Positions 6,791 through 12,420 of a stretch of 13,563 nt of DNA are shown in pieces. The stretch lies in assembly GCA_002310155.1 (NCBI GenBank), contig DBYF01000128.1:1-13563 (forward strand), given 5' to 3'. Position 1 is the stretch's first letter. Every line of letters starts with the position of its first letter. The notes below the pieces were generated by a model that saw only the letters and a program-made list of their open reading frames with translations, searched no databases and was not told the origin of the DNA. The translations under genes were made by a program, and so were the position numbers. This DNA is from Mageeibacillus sp. UBA1193 (GTDB lineage Bacteria; Bacillota; Clostridia; Saccharofermentanales; Saccharofermentanaceae).

Positions 6791-7243
6791 TTATTTCTTT
6801 AGCATGTCTTTCAATTCATCCATAAATGAATTGACATCCTTAAACTGTCTATATACCGAGGCGAAGCGCACATAAGCGACTTCATCGATATCCTTAAGCT
6901 GCTGCATGACCATCTCGCCAATCTCATTTGTCGAGATCTCACGCTTCGTGGTGTTCTGGATCTGATTCTCCACGTAGGTCACGATCTGTGTCAGCTGCTC
7001 GGAGCTGACCGGTCTCTTCTCACAGGCCTTCATGAGACCTCCGAGAAGTTTCTCCTGACTGTATGCCTCGCGTGTACCGTCCTTCTTGATGACAAGAAGC
7101 GGGAGAAGTTCTACCTTCTCATATGTGGTAAAGCGGGACGAGCAGGATAAACATTCACGCCTGCGGCGGATGGCAGAACCATCCTCCGCAGGCCGCGAAT
7201 CGATTACTTTATCTTCCATATGTCCACAGAAAGGGCACTTCAT
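6791..7243 (-). CDS. nrdR: Transcriptional repressor NrdR (ribonucleotide reductase regulator)
   Basis: NrdR senses ATP/dATP through its ATP-cone and represses ribonucleotide reductase genes by binding paired NrdR boxes. The 150-residue length is canonical. The N-terminal zinc ribbon uses C3-x2-C6 and C31-x2-C34, with the basic RRRREC stretch (26-31) and the FTTYE block (38-42). The ATP-cone spans about residues 49-139, starting PLLVIKKDGTREAYSQEKL. The ATG lies 6 nt after the ftsZ stop, and only a weak, distant GGATGAG precedes it, so expression probably depends on ribosomes finishing ftsZ. No ribonucleotide reductase gene is in the window. A candidate NrdR box lies upstream of the ftsZ promoter, suggesting autoregulation. 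The last codons overlap a 9-bp inverted repeat that may serve the next gene. Confidence 0.98.
   Translation of the reverse strand: MKCPFCGHMEDKVIDSRPAEDGSAIRRRRECLSCSSRFTTYEKVELLPLLVIKKDGTREAYSQEKLLGGLMKACEKRPVSSEQLTQIVTYVENQIQNTTKREISTNEIGEMVMQQLKDIDEVAYVRFASVYRQFKDVNSFMDELKDMLKK
6811..6834. repeat. Perfect 9-bp inverted repeat in the 3' end of nrdR, upstream of the response regulator
   Basis: TCAATTCAT (6811-6819) and ATGAATTGA (6826-6834) are exact reverse complements separated by 6 nt. The centre is about 51 nt before the response regulator start. It is AT-rich with no following U-run, so it resembles a protein-binding palindrome or a modest mRNA hairpin rather than a terminator. It lies in nrdR codons for NSFMDELK, so coincidence with coding constraint is possible. 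Confidence 0.6.
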
Positions 7244-7249
7244 AAATTA

Positions 7250-8743
7250 TCACTCATCCAGATTATCGTTGTCACTCATGAACCAAGGCAGAAGTCTCTT
7301 CTTATCCTTTGCCGGAGCCGGAGCCTCAACTGTCTTCGGAGCAGATACCGGAGCCTGTGTTCTCGGAGCAGGTGTCGGAACAACATTCGGAGTCGGTCTG
7401 CCGCCCTGCTGTACAGAGTGGGTCGGAGCCTGCGGAGCAGGTGCCGGTGCCGGAGCTACGTAAGGAGACTGCGGACGGGCAACCGGTGCGACCGGAGCTA
7501 CAGGAGCTACCGGAGCGGACTTGCTCGGAGAATATACCTTAGCGTCTTCTTCCTTCGCCTTGCCAACCGGTTCCGGATCACCAAAGAGGAATTCCGGTAC
7601 TTCCGGCTTGGAAGCAGGCTTTACAGGAGCCGGTGCCGGAGCGGCCGGCTTCTCATAAGAAGAGATCGGGGATACCGGACGAGTTGCGGAAGCGGAAGGT
7701 GTTCCCTGTCCGATGATCGTCGGGTTCTGCTTGGAGATGATAGAGGTTGCCGGACGGAAAGCCGCGGAAGCATTCTCTGTGTTATCAAATCCGGAAGCGA
7801 TAACGGTGATCATGATCTCGTCTTCGAGTGTCGGGTCTGTAACCGCACCAACGATGATGTCAGCGTCGCCGGCAACTGCGTCACGTACAACGGATGCAGC
7901 AACGTCGATCTCGTGGAGCTTCATGTTGCGGGAACCGGTGAAGTTGATGATTACGCCGCGGGCACCCTCGATGGTTGTATCGAGGAGCGGGCTGTTGATG
8001 GCCTGCTTAACAGCGGCAGACGCTCTGCCCTCACCGGAAGCACGGCCGATACCCATATGGCAGATACCTGCGTTCGTCATGATACGGCGAACGTCTGCGA
8101 GGTCGAGGTTGATGAGACCAGGGATAGCGACGAGGTCGGAGATACCGGCTACACCAAACTTGAGGACCTGATCGGCCATGTTGAATGCGTCATCAATGGA
8201 TGTATCTTCATCGGTGATATCGAGGAGCTTATCGTTCGCAACAACGATAAGAGAGTCTACGTACTTTTCGATCTCGCGGATACCGCGCTCAGCGTTCATC
8301 GCACGACGCGGACCTTCGAAACGGAACGGACGGGTTACTACAGCGACTGTCAGGATACCGAGTTCACGAGCGATCTGGGCAACTACCGGAGCAGCACCTG
8401 TTCCTGTACCACCGCCCATACCGGCTGTGATGAACAGCATGTCTGTTCCACGGATCGCCTGAGCGATCTCATCCTTGCTCTCTTCCGCTGCCTTCTCACC
8501 AACCGTCGGGTCAGCGCCGCATCCGAGACCTCTGGTGATCTTCTCACCGATCTGGATCGTGATCTGGGCCTTGGAACGTGCAAGAGCCTGATGGTCTGTA
8601 TTAATGGAAATAAAATCGATGCCCTGGACAGAGCTCTCGATCATACGATCAACTGCGTTACATCCGCCGCCACCGACACCGATTACTTTTATTGCTGCAA
8701 ATGGTTCATCATCCATAGAGTATCCGAGCTTAAAATCTGACAT
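7250..8743 (-). CDS. ftsZ: Cell division GTPase FtsZ with extended Pro/Ala-rich C-terminal linker
   Basis: FtsZ polymerises at midcell into the Z-ring that recruits the divisome. Key features are the N-terminal GVGGGGCNAV (22-31), tubulin signature GGGTGTG (110-116), and T7 synergy loop NLDLAD (212-217) with catalytic Asp214 and Asp217. The globular domain ends near residue 327. The 497-residue length exceeds the usual 350-400 because residues about 328-480 form a low-complexity Pro/Ala/Val/Ser linker, including four VAP-type repeats. The terminus RLLPWFMSDND (483-493) resembles the FtsA/SepF-binding C-terminal peptide, and a second similar motif VPEFLFGD (382-389) lies inside the linker. GGAGG at 8754-8758 is 10 nt before the ATG, supporting this start over Met10. 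It is first in its operon behind a TATAAT promoter. ftsA is not adjacent. Confidence 0.98.
   Translation of the reverse strand: MSDFKLGYSMDDEPFAAIKVIGVGGGGCNAVDRMIESSVQGIDFISINTDHQALARSKAQITIQIGEKITRGLGCGADPTVGEKAAEESKDEIAQAIRGTDMLFITAGMGGGTGTGAAPVVAQIARELGILTVAVVTRPFRFEGPRRAMNAERGIREIEKYVDSLIVVANDKLLDITDEDTSIDDAFNMADQVLKFGVAGISDLVAIPGLINLDLADVRRIMTNAGICHMGIGRASGEGRASAAVKQAINSPLLDTTIEGARGVIINFTGSRNMKLHEIDVAASVVRDAVAGDADIIVGAVTDPTLEDEIMITVIASGFDNTENASAAFRPATSIISKQNPTIIGQGTPSASATRPVSPISSYEKPAAPAPAPVKPASKPEVPEFLFGDPEPVGKAKEEDAKVYSPSKSAPVAPVAPVAPVARPQSPYVAPAPAPAPQAPTHSVQQGGRPTPNVVPTPAPRTQAPVSAPKTVEAPAPAKDKKRLLPWFMSDNDNLDE
7478..7513 (-). repeat. 9-bp tandem repeat encoding (PVA)4 in the FtsZ linker
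   Basis: Four degenerate 9-bp units encode Pro-Val-Ala four times (FtsZ residues 411-422). The codons vary between units (for example CCG/CCT and GCT/GCA/GCC), so the repeat is not freshly expanded. It belongs to a larger Pro/Ala-rich low-complexity zone (about 7310-7762). Confidence 0.85.
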
Positions 8744-8753
8744 AGCCTGCTTT

Positions 8754-8758
8754 CCTCC
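8754..8758 (-). promoter_or_regulatory. Ribosome binding site of ftsZ (GGAGG)
   Basis: Minus-strand GGAGG within ACGGAGGAAAG, 10 nt before the ATG at 8743. It favours the first Met over the internal Met10, which has no comparable site. Confidence 0.8.
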
Positions 8759-8784
8759 GTATCGCCATAAATATATACTAATTC

Positions 8785-8814
8785 ATTATAAGCTTTCTAA
8801 GCTATCTTTTACAA
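8785..8814 (-). promoter_or_regulatory. Sigma-A-type promoter for the ftsZ-nrdR operon
   Basis: On the minus strand TTGTAA (8814-8809, 4/6 to TTGACA) precedes a perfect TATAAT (8790-8785) by 18 nt. The predicted start is near 8778, about 35 nt before ftsZ. The spacer holds a small inverted repeat, AGCTT-N3-AAGCT (8791-8803). The promoter lies in the 199-nt gap 8744-8942 between ftsQ and ftsZ, where no ORF, RNA gene or clear intrinsic terminator was found. A further TTGACC (minus strand, 8838-8833) has no good -10 at the right distance. Confidence 0.7.
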
Positions 8815-8818
8815 TTCT

Positions 8819-8834
8819 ACACTAAATGTTGTGG
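8819..8834. promoter_or_regulatory. Candidate NrdR box upstream of the ftsZ promoter
   Basis: The plus strand reads ACACTAAATGTTGTGG. Against the NrdR-box consensus acaCwAtATaTwGtgt (recalled from Rodionov and Gelfand's comparative work), 13 of 16 positions match, including all six upper-case positions and both W positions. It lies 4 bp upstream of the -35 hexamer, roughly -41 to -56 from the predicted start. nrdR is the second gene of the operon it would control. NrdR boxes usually occur in pairs about three helical turns apart, and I see no good second copy at that spacing, which tempers the call. Confidence 0.5.
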
Positions 8835-8870
8835 TCAAGCAATAGAGGGAAATCCCGGCGAAAAAACGGG

Positions 8871-8906
8871 TTACAGTTCGATTACCGCCATTTTTCAGGG
8901 CTGTAA
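8871..8906. repeat. Widely spaced 6-bp inverted repeat downstream of ftsQ
   Basis: TTACAG (8871-8876) and CTGTAA (8901-8906) are exact inverted copies separated by 24 nt, 37 to 72 nt past the ftsQ stop. There is no U-run, so it is not a normal intrinsic terminator. It could be a bipartite operator or chance. Confidence 0.3.
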
Positions 8907-8942
8907 TTCTTCACCGGGCGGAACCTATATGTAGTATCAGGG

Positions 8943-10034
8943 TCACCTCAGGATGTAGTCTTTGCCCGTCATATCGAGCACAGTACCCGGTTTGTCGGTA
9001 AAGTAGCCGGAGATCACGGCATAGCGGAGCCAGGTCATATCATCGGAGATCGTCTGGAGAGAACCGAGTTTGACGCTGATCGTGTGGTCAGAGCCCGGAA
9101 TATCCAGATCGATGAATGTCGTCATATTTTCGCAATAGCGCACGCAGATGACATGCGACAGGAAGTTGAAATCGTCGCCGTCCTGATGGGCGTTCGAGTC
9201 CGCGCCGAGTATCGCGCCGAGAATCGTGATACAGATGTCATAGCCGTCAGATGACGTCAGATCAAGCTTTTTGCCGATCTGGGCAGAGCGGATGGGCAGT
9301 CCCCGGATCTCCGGGATCCCTGTCGGAACATCGCCGGTAACGATCTCAAGAACGTACGAATCGTCCGCGATTATGGCATATCCGTCCGGAATCGCGACGT
9401 AAGCTACTTTTCTTCTTTCTGTAACCTCAATGTAAACTTCTCCCGGGTAGTGCGGATAGACTTTCGCGTCCGCGATATACGGGTCGGAATTGATGATCTT
9501 CTGCCTTGCTTTACCGTATCTTAAGCGCACCATATCCTTCAGCGGACCGCTGATATGGGACATCAGGTGATCGCCCTTCCTGATACCGGACAGCTCGATG
9601 ATCTGTTCTGCCGAGATGCGCTGGTTACCTGTGACATGGATCTCCTGTACATGGAAGCTTCTGTGGAAGATAAAGAGCATCAGGCAGATGGAGATCATCA
9701 GGAGCATGATGATCAGGAGCCATCCTTTGACCGGTATGTTTCGGATCATCTTGCCGAAGTCAAAGGCTGCACCTCCTGCAGCACCTTTCCCGGACTGCGC
9801 GGGAGCGTTCTTTTCTATCTTCTTCTCTGCCTTCTCCGGTTTCTTTTCGGAAGATTCTTCAGAACGAGATGAGTCATCTGTCTTCTTGTTTTCGGCGCGC
9901 GAAACTTCCTCCGCCTTCTTCCCGTCCTTCTTCTCCTCTTTCGGAGATTCCTTGGCGGGTTCCTGCGAATCGTACGCACCGTCTTCTACGACAGTGATCT
10001 CGTCCTTCGGTTTTTTCTCTTCCTTATCGGGCAA
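8943..10034 (-). CDS. ftsQ: Cell division protein FtsQ/DivIB, TTG start
   Basis: FtsQ/DivIB is a bitopic membrane protein that with FtsL and DivIC bridges early and late divisome proteins and regulates septal synthesis. Of 363 residues, 1-95 are a highly charged, Lys/Glu/Ser-rich, probably disordered cytoplasmic tail; the transmembrane helix is about 104-124; a POTRA domain follows (about 126-205, starting FHVQEIHVTGNQRISAEQII); a beta-rich extracellular domain runs to about 340. The start is TTG (TTG CCC GAT AAG from 10034), overlapping murG by 11 nt. GAGGT lies 8 nt upstream, and a TAA three codons upstream excludes anything earlier. The next in-frame ATG (Met96) would remove the whole tail. 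It ends the murF-ftsW-murG-ftsQ run and is followed by a promoter-bearing gap. Confidence 0.94.
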   Translation of the reverse strand: MPDKEEKKPKDEITVVEDGAYDSQEPAKESPKEEKKDGKKAEEVSRAENKKTDDSSRSEESSEKKPEKAEKKIEKNAPAQSGKGAAGGAAFDFGKMIRNIPVKGWLLIIMLLMISICLMLFIFHRSFHVQEIHVTGNQRISAEQIIELSGIRKGDHLMSHISGPLKDMVRLRYGKARQKIINSDPYIADAKVYPHYPGEVYIEVTERRKVAYVAIPDGYAIIADDSYVLEIVTGDVPTGIPEIRGLPIRSAQIGKKLDLTSSDGYDICITILGAILGADSNAHQDGDDFNFLSHVICVRYCENMTTFIDLDIPGSDHTISVKLGSLQTISDDMTWLRYAVISGYFTDKPGTVLDMTGKDYILR

Positions 10035-11109
10035 GTGCTTTTACCTCATCACAAATACGCGAAGCGGCATCGTAGATCGCCAGTTCACGTGTGTTCTTGC
10101 GCATCGTCGAGAGCTTCTCCTTGTTCGAGAGCAGGTCCGTCACGATGCCCGGGAGCTTCTCTACCGCCTGATCGTCAGGCAGCAGGATGCCGGCCTTCGC
10201 ATCTTCAAATGTTTTCGCGTTATAGGTCTGGTGATCCTGCGCCGCATAGGGGTACGGGATCAGGACAGACGGAGCGCCTACCGCCTGCACTTCCGCACAG
10301 GTGATCGCGCCGGCACGGCCGATGAACAGGTCACATGCCGCAAGATAGGTCTCCGGGTCCTGGATGTACTCGAAGACTTCGATAGACTTCGGCCAGTTCT
10401 TGGCCTCCAGCATAACTTCCTTATAGCGCTGTTTACCTACGCTCAGGATGATCTTGACGTTCGGATCCTTGATCTCCTTGGCGAGCTCCACGATCGCGGA
10501 ATTGACCGTTCTCGCACCGAGGGAACCGCCCATCGCGAGGATCAGAGTATCGTTGATGGTAAGTCCGAGCTTCGTTCTGCAGGCGTCTCTTTCGACGGTG
10601 GAGAACACGCCACGGATCGGGTTACCGGTATAGACGATCTTCGCCTTCTTATTGAAGTAATGATCAAGCTTCGGGAAACTCGTGCATACGGTGCCCGCAT
10701 ACTTGGACATCATGCGGTTGGATCTTCCCGGGAAAGCATTCTGCTCGTGAAGAAGGATCGGGATCTTCTCCTTATGCGCCGCAGCGATCAGAGGGCTGCA
10801 GACGAATCCGCCGGTACCGACGACGACATCCGGCTTCTGCTCGCGGAGGAGCTTTCTGCACATTTTTCTTCCTGCGAGGAATTCTTTTACCGCCTTGAAG
10901 GTCTTCTTCGAGATCTTCATCGGAAGCTGCGCGGCACGGATCACCTCGAAGGGATATCCCATCTTCGGAATGATCTGTGACTCCAGTCCCTTTTCCGTCC
11001 CGCAGAAAAGCACCTGGCAGGAAGGATCCTGCTTCTTGAGCTCGTCCGCGATCGCCACGGCCGGATGGATATGTCCGCTTGTGCCACCCCCGGCAAGAAA
11101 TACTTTCAT
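10024..11109 (-). CDS. murG: MurG, lipid II-forming N-acetylglucosaminyltransferase
   Basis: MurG adds GlcNAc from UDP-GlcNAc to lipid I, giving lipid II on the inner face of the membrane. Its 361 residues fit the family. Seen are the N-terminal GGGTSGHIHPA (7-17) with His13, the TGGF motif (99-102), LHEQNAFPG (120-128), the inter-domain GGSLGAR (194-200), and the C-terminal donor-binding run AGAITCAEVQAVG (266-278) with Glu273, followed by PYPYAAQDHQ (285-294). It begins 3 nt after the ftsW stop, with a modest GGTGGTG 6 nt before the ATG, and overlaps ftsQ by 11 nt. This is a core dcw arrangement, so co-translation with ftsW and ftsQ is expected. Confidence 0.98.
   Translation of the reverse strand: MKVFLAGGGTSGHIHPAVAIADELKKQDPSCQVLFCGTEKGLESQIIPKMGYPFEVIRAAQLPMKISKKTFKAVKEFLAGRKMCRKLLREQKPDVVVGTGGFVCSPLIAAAHKEKIPILLHEQNAFPGRSNRMMSKYAGTVCTSFPKLDHYFNKKAKIVYTGNPIRGVFSTVERDACRTKLGLTINDTLILAMGGSLGARTVNSAIVELAKEIKDPNVKIILSVGKQRYKEVMLEAKNWPKSIEVFEYIQDPETYLAACDLFIGRAGAITCAEVQAVGAPSVLIPYPYAAQDHQTYNAKTFEDAKAGILLPDDQAVEKLPGIVTDLLSNKEKLSTMRKNTRELAIYDAASRICDEVKALAR
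10043..10047 (-). promoter_or_regulatory. Ribosome binding site for the TTG start of ftsQ (GAGGT)
   Basis: Minus-strand GAGGT inside the end of murG, 8 nt before the TTG at 10034. It supports a non-ATG start within an 11-nt gene overlap. Confidence 0.7.
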
Positions 11110-11112
11110 AAC

Positions 11113-12420
11113 TCACACCACCAATTTTACTGTTTTTCTCTTTCTTCCCGATCTGGATACCGAGAGGATCATGCCCACGGAGATCATGAAGAAGAAGTTT
11201 GCCGTACCGCCGTAGCTGAAGAACGGAAGCGTGATACCGGTCGGCGGGATCGCTCCCGTCGCAACGCCGATATTCAGGAACGCCTGCAGCGTCAGCAGCG
11301 ACGTGTAACCTGTCGTAAGAACACGCGTGAACAGGCTGTCCGCCTGCCACGATACCAGGAACCCCGCGAGTGCGAAGGCCCAGAAAAGAAGCATAACTCC
11401 GAGGCCTCCGATGAATCCGAGCTCCTCGCAGATAATGGAATAAACATAGTCGTTATGTGCCTCAGGAAGATACATATACTTCTGTCGGCTGTTACCGAAT
11501 CCGACACCGGTCATTCCGCCGGAGCCGATCGCAATGATACTCTGCTCGATCTGATATGTGTCGTCCTCGTCCGCCGTCTTCTCTTCTTCCTCTTCCGCGT
11601 TCATCGTCTTAAAGATGTTCAGACGCGTAACAACGTGGGCGAAGTTCTTTTCGAGCTTCTTCTTCTGCTTGCCCGGCATGGAAAGATAGAAGATACCGCC
11701 GACCACGAGGAGGATACCGAGAAGGAATGCGCCGCCTCTGATCCAGGACGAAAGCGGGATACCGCAGCACAGGAAGCAGATCGCGGAGATCGCGCTTAAG
11801 ATCAGGAAGCACGACATATGCGGCTGAAGAACAACGATCAGAAGGCAGAACATGATAAGAATGCCGGGGATCGTGATATCGATAAGTGCGTCGAAATTCT
11901 TCTGCGAGAGTCTCTTCGACTTCAGTCCGCCCTTCTTTCTTACTCTCTGGATAAACGAACGGTAGCCGGCGATCGCATAGACGATCGCGACCTTGATATA
12001 CTCGGACGGCTGGATGGAGAATCCTCCGATAAAGATCCAGCGGCGCGCACCATTAACGACAGAACCCATAGCGAGGGTCAGGAGCGCCATGCCGACTGCG
12101 GACAGATAGACCAGCAGCGTGACCGGCCATTTATCGAAGAGCTTAAGAGGCAGGAAAGTAATGACCAGTGCGGCCACGAATCCCAGGAGCAGGAACGCGC
12201 CCTGGTGGATAACGTAATAAAGGGAGTTGCCCTGGGACGTATATGCTTTCGGCATACTCGCGGAAAAGAGCATGACCATACCGAAGGCCATCATCACCAG
12301 TACGATGATAACGATCCCGAGGTTGACACGTCCCGGCGCGATAACATCCATGGACTCGATTCTTCCGTCGTCACGGTACGCGATGTTCTCCGAGACGAGC
12401 CCCTTCATCTTTCTTCTCAT
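11113..12420 (-). CDS. ftsW: FtsW-type SEDS peptidoglycan glycosyltransferase
   Basis: FtsW polymerises lipid II into septal glycan with a class B penicillin-binding protein. The 435 residues hold about ten hydrophobic helices, starting near residue 34. SEDS landmarks are NGARRWI (123-129), QPSE (137-140), AHNDYVYSIICEELG (321-335) with the putative catalytic Asp324, and PPTGITLPFFSYGG (392-405). The extracytoplasmic loop before the catalytic segment has an acidic insertion, EEEEEKTADEDD (276-287). The ATG overlaps the murF TGA by 4 nt, and AAGGAA lies 7 nt upstream. Its place between murF and murG favours FtsW, or a SpoVE-like paralogue, over RodA; the two cannot be separated on this sequence alone. 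Confidence 0.93.
   Translation of the reverse strand: MRRKMKGLVSENIAYRDDGRIESMDVIAPGRVNLGIVIIVLVMMAFGMVMLFSASMPKAYTSQGNSLYYVIHQGAFLLLGFVAALVITFLPLKLFDKWPVTLLVYLSAVGMALLTLAMGSVVNGARRWIFIGGFSIQPSEYIKVAIVYAIAGYRSFIQRVRKKGGLKSKRLSQKNFDALIDITIPGILIMFCLLIVVLQPHMSCFLILSAISAICFLCCGIPLSSWIRGGAFLLGILLVVGGIFYLSMPGKQKKKLEKNFAHVVTRLNIFKTMNAEEEEEKTADEDDTYQIEQSIIAIGSGGMTGVGFGNSRQKYMYLPEAHNDYVYSIICEELGFIGGLGVMLLFWAFALAGFLVSWQADSLFTRVLTTGYTSLLTLQAFLNIGVATGAIPPTGITLPFFSYGGTANFFFMISVGMILSVSRSGRKRKTVKLVV

Noticed and set aside
6831..6836. TTGACA on the plus strand as a promoter element
   Set aside because: It points away from every gene in the window and is part of the 9-bp inverted repeat in nrdR; no plus-strand gene follows.
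7220..8740. 506-codon open frame on the plus strand opposite ftsZ
   Set aside because: It is antisense to an unambiguous FtsZ, its product is Arg/Ser/Cys-rich with no recognisable motif, and it has no ribosome binding site of note; it arises from codon bias of the real gene.
8766..8781. Second NrdR box near the ftsZ transcription start (AT-rich core AAATATATAC)
   Set aside because: It matches 9 of 16 positions but lacks the conserved C and G flanks; an AT-rich leader produces this by chance.
8833..8838. TTGACC as the -35 of a second ftsZ promoter
   Set aside because: The nearest -10-like sequence (TAGAAT) is only 13 nt away, and 17-18 nt away there is nothing close to TATAAT.
8845..8872. 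CCCG/CGGG stem with a T-run upstream of ftsZ as an intrinsic terminator for ftsQ
   Set aside because: On the transcribed minus strand the T-run lies inside the loop (CCCGTTTTTTCGCCGGG), not after the stem, so it does not make a terminator.
9598..10980. 460-codon plus-strand open frame opposite ftsQ and murG
   Set aside because: It spans two conserved minus-strand genes, its product has low-complexity biased composition and no family signature.
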